Shown here: positions 1 to 5,897 of the stretch, one piece after another
Numbering within the stretch: the stretch's first letter is position 1
Layout of the letters: the number at the start of each line of letters is the position of its first letter
Source: Chlamydiota bacterium
GTDB lineage: Bacteria > Chlamydiota > Chlamydiia > Chlamydiales > Rhabdochlamydiaceae
Reading direction: 5' to 3'
Assembly: GCA_013041585.1 (NCBI GenBank)
Contig: JABEVM010000125.1
Span: 1 to 6,603, forward strand
DNA length: 6,603 nucleotides
Notes under the pieces: model-generated
Seen by the model: only the letters and a program-made list of their open reading frames with translations
Database searches by the model: none
Told to the model about the DNA's origin: nothing
Translations under genes and position numbers: made by a program

Positions 1-27
1 ATTGTTAATTAATATTTTAGATTTTAG

Positions 28-546
28 TTAGTCGGCTATAAGGTTGGTATGAGGAGCTCTCTTATACTTTCGTAGGTAATAGAGGGCTTTTCCGAAGAAT
101 AATCCAGTTATAAACCCAGAGGTGAGTAAATCGGCAGTGAAGATAAAGACATTCTTCATTGCGGCCGGGTGAGCTATATAAAGAAATCCAAAGAAGTACT
201 TCGTTATGAAGACACAAAGCGCTAGGATCAGTGTTAAGGGACCTCCTTCGACAGTGATGAGGCCTTTCTTTTTATCTGCTTGAATTGTGAACTTGTGAAG
301 TAATCTTCTTCCATACCAAACCCCCAAAAGTAAACATAGAGTCCAAATGCTCACATCTTGAAAGCTACTCAAGCTTTTAACCAAGGTATAAACCGACCAG
401 GCTGTAAAGATAAAGGGGAGGATAAACAACCTTTTTAAGGAAACAACCCTTGGCTTTAGTCCCCGGATTCCAAGCATCAGGATGGAAGCTAAGATAACAT
501 AGACCCACCAGGGAGTGTCTCGTAAAATCTCATAAAAAAATGTCAT
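28..546 (-). CDS. Small multi-pass inner-membrane protein, DUF6622-like, function unknown
   Basis: This 172-residue protein is almost wholly hydrophobic. Likely membrane segments lie at about residues 12-27, 40-58, 65-79, 102-125 and 132-154, with basic loops between them (for example RRLLHK near 80-85 and the ADKKKG loop near 90-95). The N-terminal pattern, with a WWVYVILA helix, then LGIRGLKPR and a basic VSLKRL loop, resembles the DUF6622 family of small bacterial membrane proteins, whose function is not known to me. No catalytic motif or transport signature is visible. The ATG at 546 lies 4 bases after the stop of the acyl-CoA synthetase gene on the same strand, so the two are probably co-transcribed. 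No clear Shine-Dalgarno sequence precedes the ATG, which suggests translation is coupled to the upstream gene. The stop is TAA at 30-28. The family assignment rests on recalled sequence pattern only. Confidence 0.8.
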   Translation of the reverse strand: MTFFYEILRDTPWWVYVILASILMLGIRGLKPRVVSLKRLFILPFIFTAWSVYTLVKSLSSFQDVSIWTLCLLLGVWYGRRLLHKFTIQADKKKGLITVEGGPLTLILALCVFITKYFFGFLYIAHPAAMKNVFIFTADLLTSGFITGLFFGKALYYLRKYKRAPHTNLIAD

Positions 547-550
547 AATT

Positions 551-3277
551 TTATAGAGCTAACTCAGCATGAATAATGGATGGGTTGTTTTCTACAGGTT
601 TCATAGTAAACCCAAGTTTTTTGCAAATTTCTAGCATCCCATAGTTTTCTTGGAAAATAGCGGATTCAATCTTCTTAATTTTTTCTTTTCTCGCGATTTC
701 AATAAGCTGTTTAAGAAGAGCGGTCCCAAGGCCACATTTATGAAACTTATCTACGATAAGCATCTGAAATTGGGAGTTTTTTGTACCTGGGATCTGAATA
801 AGCCTTCCGATTCCAATGATCTGCTTTTGATATTCTCCTACAATACGGATATCACGGTCGTAGTCGATACAGCAAATTTTGATAAGCCTTTGATGGGCAA
901 TCCTCGCATCAAGCGAAAGGAATTTACGATATCTACTAAATACGGTTTCAGCAGATAGAGATTTATGGAATTCCACAATCATCGGTTCATCTTCAGGGCG
1001 GATGGGACGAAGTACAACCTGGATCCCGGTTTTTAACGTATGCTGCGTGACATATTCATTTGGATAAGGTCTGATTGCAAGTTTAGGAAGTTTTTCTAAA
1101 GGAAGATCGAAATCATGTAGAACAATCCTTGCATCGAGCGCGATCTGCATAGTAGGAGATACACGCAGGGGATTGATATCACATTCCTTAATTCTTGGAT
1201 TTTCAACAATCATTTGAGCAAAGCGTATGATGAGTTTTTCAAGAGTTGTAAGATCTACAGGTTTTTGTCCTCGCACCCCTTTTAATGCTTCATAGATATT
1301 TGTTTTTTTCATCATCTGCTTGACGAGCGTTTCATTCAAAGGAGGAAGAGCTAGAGCTCGGTCTTTAAAAATTTCAACAAGGGCTCCACCGCTTCCAAAG
1401 AGGATTGTCGGTCCAAATTGCGGATCACTCGAACTTCCTAAAATGAGGTCGAAGGCAAAAGCATCTTGCACAATCATTTTCTGCACCGCTACACCTTGAA
1501 AATGTTCTGCGCCTGCAAGTTTTGTAACGGATGCTTTGATCTCATCAAAGCATTGACGGACGCCTTCTGGATTTCTTACATTGAGTTTTACTCCACCTAC
1601 GTCGGTTTTATGGGTAATTGTTTCTGAATGCAGTTTTAAGACGACAGGATATCCGATTTTTTCGGCAGCGGTAACTGCTTCCTGCGATGTTTGTGTAATG
1701 AAATTTTGTACTGTGGGAATGTCATAGCAATCTAAAATGCGCTTTGCTTCCGTTTCAGAAAGAAGAGTTCTTTTTTCTTTTATAATGGGAGCTAGAACTT
1801 CCTCTGCTTTTTGGTGTTTAGAAAAATCAGAGATGTCATCACGAATTGCAGGGGTTTGGTAGAGGGCTTCTAGGTTTGTCCTGTGTTTGCACATGATCCC
1901 AAAGATTTGACTTGCGCTGTCTGGATAAGAAAACGTAGGGATACCTACATCATTTAAGATGTCCATACCTTCTTGAACTGCGTCTCCTCCCATCCAGCTG
2001 GCGAATACAGGTTTTTCTGGAATATGTACGTACTTCTGCAGTACCTCTGCAGTTTTTGTCGGATCTGTCATATCTTGTGGGGATAAGATGACAAGAATCC
2101 CATCTGTATTGGGATCTTTAGAAACCACTTCAAGAGTTTGAGCGTATCTGTCTGGGCTTGCATCACCGAGAATATCAACAGGGTTTGTATGGCTCCAGGC
2201 TTCAGGCAGGAAAGTGTTTAGTCTTTCAATTGTCTTTGGATCGAGGGTAGACATTTGTGCGCCTTCAGAAACAGCTTTATCGGTTGCAAGAACAGAAGGG
2301 CCACCAGCGTTTGTGATAATCGTAAGATTGGAACCTTTAGGAACAGGCTGCTTTCCTAAAGCAAGCGCAATACTAAATAACTCATCAATTGTCTCTACTC
2401 GGAGCACTCCAGCTCTTTGCATCGCGACCTCAAAGATCTCATCACTTCCGGCTAAAGAACCCGTGTGGGAAGCTGCAGCTTTAGCTGCGGCTTCGGTTCT
2501 TCCCGCTTTGATCACAATGACAGGCTTTGTAAGCGTGACTTTACGCGCTGCAGATAAAAAAGCTCTCGCATTACCGATCGATTCCATATAGATCAGGATG
2601 CTGTTTGTATTCGGATCATTTCCAAAATAATCGATTAAATCTCCCCAGTTGATATCGAGCATGGATCCAATTGATACAAACGAGCTAAATCCTATTTTTT
2701 GCCTTAAGCTCCAATCAAGGACCGCTGTGCACATAGCGCCTGACTGGCTAATAAAAGCAATCTGTCCAGGAAGAGCAGTGGTCGCTGCAAACGTTGCGTT
2801 CATGCCATAGATCGGATTCATCACACCAAGACAGTTTGGACCTATGATGCGCGTTTTTGTTCCTTTAATGGTTTTGAGAATTTCTTCTTCTAAAGCAATG
2901 CCAGGTGCTCCAAGCTCTTTAAATCCAGCAGAGATAATGATAATAGAGGGAATTCCAGCTGCTACACATTCTTTCACAAGTCCAGGAACCGTTTTGGCGG
3001 GAGTGACGATGATCGCAAGATCTATGGGCTCAGAGATGCTTTGCAGATTAGGGTAGCATTTTTTGCCCATCACTTCTTGTCTATGTGGATTGATGGGATA
3101 GAGTTTTCCGCTAAAGTTAGAAAGGTTCACCATCATAGTTCTTCCTACACTGGGAAGGGTGTCTTTCGCTCCAATGAGTGCAATTGATTTCGCAAGGAAA
3201 AGACTGTCTAATGGATCGGGGAATTGTGTAAAAAAGTTCTGCGATGGATCTGTTGTATCTTGAATATTATTTGGCAT
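551..3277 (-). CDS. ADP-forming acyl-CoA (acetyl-CoA) synthetase fused to a GNAT N-acetyltransferase, Pat-like architecture
   Basis: From the ATG at 3277 the protein has 908 residues, the usual size for this fusion. In order it shows a Rossmann CoA-binding domain (about 25-125, with SIALIGA), succinyl-CoA-ligase-like domains (about 140-450), an ATP-grasp domain (about 500-720, with LFGSGGALVEIFKDRALALP) and a C-terminal GNAT domain (about 750-908, with CGLGTALLKQL as acetyl-CoA loop). ADP-forming synthetases convert acyl-CoA, ADP and phosphate to acid, ATP and CoA through a phospho-His. The His in SHTGSLAG (residue 271) fits that role, and the His in HKTDVGGV (residue 556) matches the second His reported in archaeal enzymes. 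In E. coli PatZ the first position is Asn, as I recall it, and the synthetase half is inactive, so this protein may be truly bifunctional. The frame can be extended to a TTG at 3340, but that adds residues encoded by promoter sequence. A weak AAGAG ribosome-binding site lies 4 bases before the ATG. Confidence 0.93.
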   Translation of the reverse strand: MPNNIQDTTDPSQNFFTQFPDPLDSLFLAKSIALIGAKDTLPSVGRTMMVNLSNFSGKLYPINPHRQEVMGKKCYPNLQSISEPIDLAIIVTPAKTVPGLVKECVAAGIPSIIIISAGFKELGAPGIALEEEILKTIKGTKTRIIGPNCLGVMNPIYGMNATFAATTALPGQIAFISQSGAMCTAVLDWSLRQKIGFSSFVSIGSMLDINWGDLIDYFGNDPNTNSILIYMESIGNARAFLSAARKVTLTKPVIVIKAGRTEAAAKAAASHTGSLAGSDEIFEVAMQRAGVLRVETIDELFSIALALGKQPVPKGSNLTIITNAGGPSVLATDKAVSEGAQMSTLDPKTIERLNTFLPEAWSHTNPVDILGDASPDRYAQTLEVVSKDPNTDGILVILSPQDMTDPTKTAEVLQKYVHIPEKPVFASWMGGDAVQEGMDILNDVGIPTFSYPDSASQIFGIMCKHRTNLEALYQTPAIRDDISDFSKHQKAEEVLAPIIKEKRTLLSETEAKRILDCYDIPTVQNFITQTSQEAVTAAEKIGYPVVLKLHSETITHKTDVGGVKLNVRNPEGVRQCFDEIKASVTKLAGAEHFQGVAVQKMIVQDAFAFDLILGSSSDPQFGPTILFGSGGALVEIFKDRALALPPLNETLVKQMMKKTNIYEALKGVRGQKPVDLTTLEKLIIRFAQMIVENPRIKECDINPLRVSPTMQIALDARIVLHDFDLPLEKLPKLAIRPYPNEYVTQHTLKTGIQVVLRPIRPEDEPMIVEFHKSLSAETVFSRYRKFLSLDARIAHQRLIKICCIDYDRDIRIVGEYQKQIIGIGRLIQIPGTKNSQFQMLIVDKFHKCGLGTALLKQLIEIARKEKIKKIESAIFQENYGMLEICKKLGFTMKPVENNPSIIHAELAL

Positions 3278-3284
3278 GAGGCTC

Positions 3285-3313
3285 TTGCTGTTAACATAGA
3301 TTTTTTTTAAAAT
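3285..3313 (+). promoter_or_regulatory. Candidate rightward promoter overlapping the leftward one
   Basis: TTGCTG (3285-3290, 3 of 6) and TAAAAT (3308-3313, 5 of 6) are 17 bases apart on the plus strand. Transcription would start near 3320, giving a leader of about 32 bases before the ATG at 3352. The spacer contains a T7 run. The -10 box shares bases 3309-3313 with the leftward -10 box, so RNA polymerase could occupy only one of the two at a time. The -35 match is weak. Confidence 0.4.
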
Positions 3314-3337
3314 AGTACTTTCATTGCAAAGAGTCAA
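3309..3337 (-). promoter_or_regulatory. Sigma70/sigma66-type promoter for the synthetase-GNAT gene
   Basis: Reading leftward, TTGACT (3337-3332, 5 of 6 to the -35 consensus) and TATTTT (3314-3309, 4 of 6 to the -10 consensus) are separated by exactly 17 bases. Transcription would begin near 3302, giving a leader of about 25 bases before the ATG at 3277. This placement is the main reason for rejecting the longer TTG-initiated version of the gene, because that start would lie upstream of the transcription start. The call is by pattern only. Confidence 0.6.
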
Positions 3338-3338
3338 C

Positions 3339-3344
3339 AAGGAG
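3339..3344 (+). promoter_or_regulatory. Ribosome-binding site AAGGAG fixing the start of the 3352 gene
   Basis: AAGGAG ends 7 bases before the ATG at 3352, the ideal spacing. It is the strongest Shine-Dalgarno sequence I found in the window and decides for the ATG at 3352 over the internal ATG at codon 14. Confidence 0.75.
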
Positions 3345-3351
3345 ATTTAGT

Positions 3352-3813
3352 ATGATACAATCAGCTGCGTTACAGAGTGAAGCAAGAATCATGAATAGTC
3401 AAAGCTTTCAGGATTTACGTCAGAATATCCAACCGACGCTCGTTTTTACAGCAGTCAAAACAGGGATTTTCATGGGAATGGCTTCGTATTTTTTTGGTTC
3501 TAGGAACTACACTGGGACTATGGCGTACGGTCTTAGCTCTAATTTGTTTGGAACCATAGGAAATCAAGCTACGAAGTATGTAGAGAGTAAAGTTGGAGGA
3601 CCTTTAGATAGTAATACGAGAAAATGTGTGAGGGTAGTCTTTTCCAATATCCTTCCTATTTTAGCCTCTATGAAGGTTTGTTCTCAAATGGGGTATAAAA
3701 CCAGTTTTTCTTCTCTTGCAGCCCTTTCCATGGCAAGTGGCGTAGCTTTACTTGGGGCGTGCGCTCTTACAGAAAGTCTTGGCGGCTCAACAAATGTAAA
3801 GTTTAATTTTTAA
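3352..3813 (+). CDS. Small hydrophobic protein of unknown function, probably membrane-associated
   Basis: I do not recognise this 153-residue protein. A polar N-terminus (residues 1-28) is followed by four Gly/Ala/Ser-rich hydrophobic stretches at about 29-49, 55-70, 95-113 and 118-140, and a short polar tail ending NVKFNF. Segments 29-49 and 55-70 are separated by only a short loop. That loosely recalls the bilobed hydrophobic hairpin of chlamydial inclusion-membrane (Inc) proteins, but the hydrophobicity is modest and the second pair is not Inc-like. Cysteines are at 92, 110 and 137. There is no cleavable signal peptide, lipobox or known catalytic motif. It has its own strong ribosome-binding site and runs divergently from the synthetase gene, from which it may share regulatory DNA. 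The frame is clean and the start well supported, so it is very likely a real gene, perhaps lineage-restricted. Confidence 0.8.
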   Translation: MIQSAALQSEARIMNSQSFQDLRQNIQPTLVFTAVKTGIFMGMASYFFGSRNYTGTMAYGLSSNLFGTIGNQATKYVESKVGGPLDSNTRKCVRVVFSNILPILASMKVCSQMGYKTSFSSLAALSMASGVALLGACALTESLGGSTNVKFNF

Positions 3814-3835
3814 ATAAAGATCTTCAAGCCTCACT

Positions 3836-3860
3836 AGGCAAAAGGTTTTCTTTTTGGCCT
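3836..3860 (+). terminator. Weak hairpin downstream of the 3352 gene, possible terminator
   Basis: AGGCAAAAG at 3836-3844 can pair with CTTTTTGGCCT at 3850-3860, leaving a GTTTT loop, one bulged G and one G-T pair. AGGC (3836-3839) can instead pair with GCCT at 3828-3831 around a CACT loop, and that small stem is followed by a T-rich run at 3846-3855. Either structure lies 15-23 bases past the stop codon. The stems are imperfect and the T tract is offset, so termination is plausible rather than clear. Confidence 0.35.
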
Positions 3861-3869
3861 TATATAAGG
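3858..3869. repeat. Perfect 12-bp palindrome CCTTATATAAGG
   Basis: The sequence is its own reverse complement across all 12 bases and stops being symmetric on both sides. It could be a dimeric repressor site, because it lies directly before the perfect TATAAT at 3871-3876. It could also be chance in AT-rich DNA. Confidence 0.4.
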
Positions 3870-3870
3870 A

Positions 3871-3876
3871 TATAAT
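3871..3876 (+). promoter_or_regulatory. Orphan perfect -10 box TATAAT
   Basis: TATAAT at 3871-3876 matches the -10 consensus exactly, but the -35 position 17 bases upstream (3848-3853, TTCTTT) is poor. If active, it would start RNA near 3883, inside the C5/G5 hairpin, with no coding sequence until 4140. Confidence 0.3.
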
Positions 3877-3878
3877 TA

Positions 3879-3901
3879 CCCCCATATTTTACTCATGGGG
3901 G
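3879..3901 (+). repeat. Stem-loop, CCCCCAT / ATGGGGG
   Basis: A perfect 7-bp inverted repeat with a 9-base loop is the most GC-rich and stable hairpin in this intergenic region. No T tract follows, so it is not an obvious intrinsic terminator. It could form the 5' end of a small RNA or a protein-binding structure. Confidence 0.45.
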
Positions 3902-4074
3902 GAACATAAAGGACAGATCTATAAAGGAGCTGGGAAAATCTCTACCCCACTATTGAAAGAAACAACTCCATTCTCATAAAAATTTTTTGAAAATTGATGT
4001 TGTTAATCTAAATGAGGTTAGTTAAATAATATAATTATTATTATATCGATTTCGTTATTAAAATATTTACTTCG

Positions 4075-4103
4075 TTGATTTTAAACTTGTATTTATCTAT
4101 ACT
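4075..4103 (+). promoter_or_regulatory. Promoter for the 4140 gene
   Basis: TTGATT (4075-4080, 4 of 6) and TATACT (4098-4103, 5 of 6) have a 17-base spacer. Transcription from about 4110 would give a leader of about 30 bases to the ATG at 4140. The GGGGGA just upstream of that ATG (4130-4135) can serve as a G-rich ribosome-binding site with a short 4-base spacing. Confidence 0.6.
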
Positions 4104-4139
4104 CCTGGTAATTTTACTAATTATTTATTGGGGGATCCC

Positions 4140-4754
4140 ATGACACTTCTAGAAAGAAAAAGAAAAATTTTACTCTTAGTGACTTCGTTACTGATCTGTA
4201 TCGGAGTTGGGGGGACATTTAACTTTTTAAACGATGTCAAAGAAGTGAAAAAAGTCGTTGTAGAGAACATGGTGACGAAAACGTGGAAAGCGTATAAATC
4301 TAAAGACGGCGGTTTTGCCGTGCATTTCCCAACGCATCCTACAGTGGAAGAAAAAATCCTACCCCTTCCTTCAGGAAGTAAAGAATTAAGTTATAGTGAA
4401 TATACAAGTCAGCCTCAGGAAGATGTGACATACTCGGTAGCTTTTCTTGACATGCCAAGAAAATGGACAGTTTTTGGAACAAAAACCGTTTTAAAATATT
4501 CTCTAAACGTAATCGTTGAGAATAGCCCTGGGCTTGAGATTATGACACGTGACTTCAGTGAAATGGAAGATGGAACACGCGTTCTTGACTACCAAGGTAT
4601 GTGCGGAGAAGATTATGTTGAAGGGCGCCTTCTTTTAGTTGGAACTACGCTTTTTAAGATCACCGCAGTTCATCCTTGTAACCATGTCAACGAAAGCCAT
4701 ATTCAACAGTTTATGGAATCGTTCAATTTAGCCTTCGGAAAAGGGGGCAAGTAA
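4140..4754 (+). CDS. Single-pass, membrane-anchored or exported protein of unknown function
   Basis: From the ATG at 4140 the protein has 204 residues. A basic N-terminus (ERKRK, 5-9) precedes one hydrophobic segment at about 10-30, typical of an uncleaved signal anchor or a signal peptide. Cys20 lacks the small residue a lipobox needs before it, so this is probably not a lipoprotein. A short charged linker leads to a soluble domain at about 48-204. It begins WKAYKSKDGGFAVHFPTHP, a pattern (W...S.dg.F.V.fP..P) found at the start of several secreted bacterial domains of unknown role. It ends with GRLLLVGTTLFKITAVHP and FMESFNLAF, which fits the same fold. Cys155 and Cys180 could form a disulfide outside the cytoplasm. 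The frame could be extended 4 codons to a TTG at 4128, but that codon overlaps the G-rich ribosome-binding region. The gene converges on tgt with 6 bases between stops. Its role is unknown. Confidence 0.82.
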   Translation: MTLLERKRKILLLVTSLLICIGVGGTFNFLNDVKEVKKVVVENMVTKTWKAYKSKDGGFAVHFPTHPTVEEKILPLPSGSKELSYSEYTSQPQEDVTYSVAFLDMPRKWTVFGTKTVLKYSLNVIVENSPGLEIMTRDFSEMEDGTRVLDYQGMCGEDYVEGRLLLVGTTLFKITAVHPCNHVNESHIQQFMESFNLAFGKGGK

Positions 4755-4756
4755 GT

Positions 4757-4782
4757 AATTTTAGATGCGATCATCTAAAATT
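4757..4782. terminator. Perfect 11-bp inverted repeat between convergent genes, possible bidirectional terminator
   Basis: AATTTTAGATG (4757-4767) and CATCTAAAATT (4772-4782) are perfectly complementary around a CGAT loop. The repeat lies 2 bases past the 4140 gene's stop and contains the last four sense codons and the stop of tgt on the opposite strand. Its position between two converging genes fits a shared terminator. The stem is AT-rich with only two G-C pairs, and no long T tract follows on either strand, so strength is uncertain. Confidence 0.5.
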
Positions 4783-5897
4783 TGCTGTCTATAGCTTTCC
4801 ATCAGCTTGACCATGTAGTACAAGTTATGAAGGGAAGCGAGGCTCATCGCTGTAAGCTCCTTTGCTTTGTACAAATGATGAAGATATGCCAAGCTATGTG
4901 TTTGGCATGTTGGGCACTCGCAGTCCTTTTCAATAGGCTGGAAATTTCTAGCATTCTCTTGTTTCTCAATTTTTATAGCTCCCGTTTTCGTAAGAAGAAG
5001 GCCATGCCTTGCGGCTTTGGTCGGATAGCTACTATCAAAGGTATCGATACCAAGCGGTACGCACTTTTCAATGGACTCTACATCTCCAATACCTAAAAGA
5101 TGATTCGGCTTTTCAAAGGGCAGTCTTGGCATAGTAAATTCTAAAAGATCTACCATCTCTTGTTTGTTTTTTCCAATGCTTCCGCCGATTGCAAAGCCAT
5201 CAAAGGGGAGCGCAGTGAGGAATTCACAACTTTTTCCTCGAAGGTCGTTTGAAACTCCGCCGTGGATCACAGCGTACATAGCTTGGTTTTGGGGATTTTG
5301 CAAATGCGCGTTTAGAGATCTCTCTTCCCATCTATGTGTTCTCTCCAGTGATTTTTCAAGAGCTTTCATATCCATGTGATAGGGAGGAAGTTCATCAAAA
5401 GGGATGATGATATCTGCTCCTAATTTTTTTTGGGCTTCAATTGACTTTTCTGCTGTGAGAAGGAATTTAGCTCCATCACGGTACGATCTAAATAAAACCC
5501 CTTCCTCCGTAATTTTTAGAACTGATCCATCGGTCTTTTTAGTTCCCTTACTTTTCAATTCGCTCGCAACAGATCCATACGCCAAGCTGAATACTTGAAA
5601 TCCTCCCGAATCGGTAATAATGGGGAGTTTGCGTTTGATGAAACTATGCAGTCCTCCTGCTTCGTGGATGATGTCTGTTCCTGGTTGTAGAAGCAGATGG
5701 TAGGTGTTACAAAACATCAGCTGCAGCCCAATCTGTTCTAAGATCGTATTATCTAAAGATTTAATCGTTCCATTTGTTCCGACAGCTACAAAGTTAGGCG
5801 TATCGATAATGCCATGAGGGGTATGGATTTTTCCGACCCTTGCTCGCGATTTTTTAGAAGCATGGAGAATTTCAAAATGAAAGGATGTTTTGATCAT
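4761..5897 (-). CDS. tgt: tRNA-guanine transglycosylase, chlamydial type, probably queuine-specific
   Basis: This 378-residue enzyme exchanges guanine-34 in tRNAs with GUN anticodons for a 7-deazaguanine base. The length is normal for bacterial TGT. The expected residues are present: general base Asp96 in TDSGGFQ, Asp168 in FDELPPY, nucleophile Asp288 in TFDSSYPT, and a zinc site of Cys326, Cys328, Cys331 and His357 spaced as in the Zymomonas enzyme. Pocket residues differ from preQ1-using TGTs: His212 replaces Gln203, Leu170 replaces Cys158, Ser240 replaces Leu231 and Gly242 replaces Val233 (Zymomonas numbers). The Gly also occurs in eukaryotic, queuine-using TGT. Residues about 106-130 form an insert of roughly 18 residues after SLAYGS. 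C. trachomatis TGT has been reported to use queuine directly, and this protein looks closely similar. Its ATG overlaps the stop of the transporter gene by four bases (ATGA), so the two are translationally coupled. Confidence 0.97.
   Translation of the reverse strand: MIKTSFHFEILHASKKSRARVGKIHTPHGIIDTPNFVAVGTNGTIKSLDNTILEQIGLQLMFCNTYHLLLQPGTDIIHEAGGLHSFIKRKLPIITDSGGFQVFSLAYGSVASELKSKGTKKTDGSVLKITEEGVLFRSYRDGAKFLLTAEKSIEAQKKLGADIIIPFDELPPYHMDMKALEKSLERTHRWEERSLNAHLQNPQNQAMYAVIHGGVSNDLRGKSCEFLTALPFDGFAIGGSIGKNKQEMVDLLEFTMPRLPFEKPNHLLGIGDVESIEKCVPLGIDTFDSSYPTKAARHGLLLTKTGAIKIEKQENARNFQPIEKDCECPTCQTHSLAYLHHLYKAKELTAMSLASLHNLYYMVKLMESYRQQILDDRI

Larger units (their letters stand above)
3814..4139. 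other. Non-coding intergenic region, AT-rich, with hairpins and promoters
   Basis: These 326 bases hold no reading frame with a credible start and ribosome-binding site on either strand. From left to right they contain the weak terminator-like hairpin, a 12-bp palindrome, a perfect TATAAT, a C5/G5 hairpin, and an AT-rich stretch (about 3978-4074) with loose inverted repeats. One of these pairs AACT...CTCAT at 3964-3977 with ATGAG...AGTT at 4012-4023. The promoter of the 4140 gene closes the region. No tRNA cloverleaf or riboswitch class that I recognise is present. Confidence 0.7.

Noticed and set aside
2214..2591. Plus-strand reading frame of 125 residues opposite the synthetase gene
   Set aside because: It is antisense to the strongly conserved SHTGS and nucleotide-binding regions, has no ribosome-binding site and shows no family pattern. 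The same holds for the frames at 650-958 and 2844-3056.
3278..3340. N-terminal extension of the synthetase gene to a TTG at 3340 (929 residues)
   Set aside because: The extra 21 residues are encoded by the likely promoter (TTGACT-17-TATTTT) and show no domain. The ATG at 3277 gives the normal family start before the CoA-binding domain.
3923..3979. Possible tiny gene after AAAGGAG near 3923-3929
   Set aside because: No ATG or GTG lies at a usable distance. The first TTG (3953) is too far away and its frame closes after a few codons.
3814..4127. tRNA, riboswitch or CRISPR repeats in the intergenic gap
   Set aside because: No cloverleaf with a TTC-type T loop, no spaced direct repeats and no recognisable riboswitch core. 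A preQ1 riboswitch would also be unexpected ahead of a non-queuosine gene.
4128..4139. TTG start at 4128 for the exported protein
   Set aside because: It adds only Met-Gly-Asp-Pro and overlaps the G-rich ribosome-binding stretch. The ATG at 4140 puts the basic residues at the expected place before the membrane segment.
4170..4201. Lipoprotein signal in the exported protein (Cys20)
   Set aside because: The residue before Cys is Ile, where a lipobox needs Gly, Ala or Ser.
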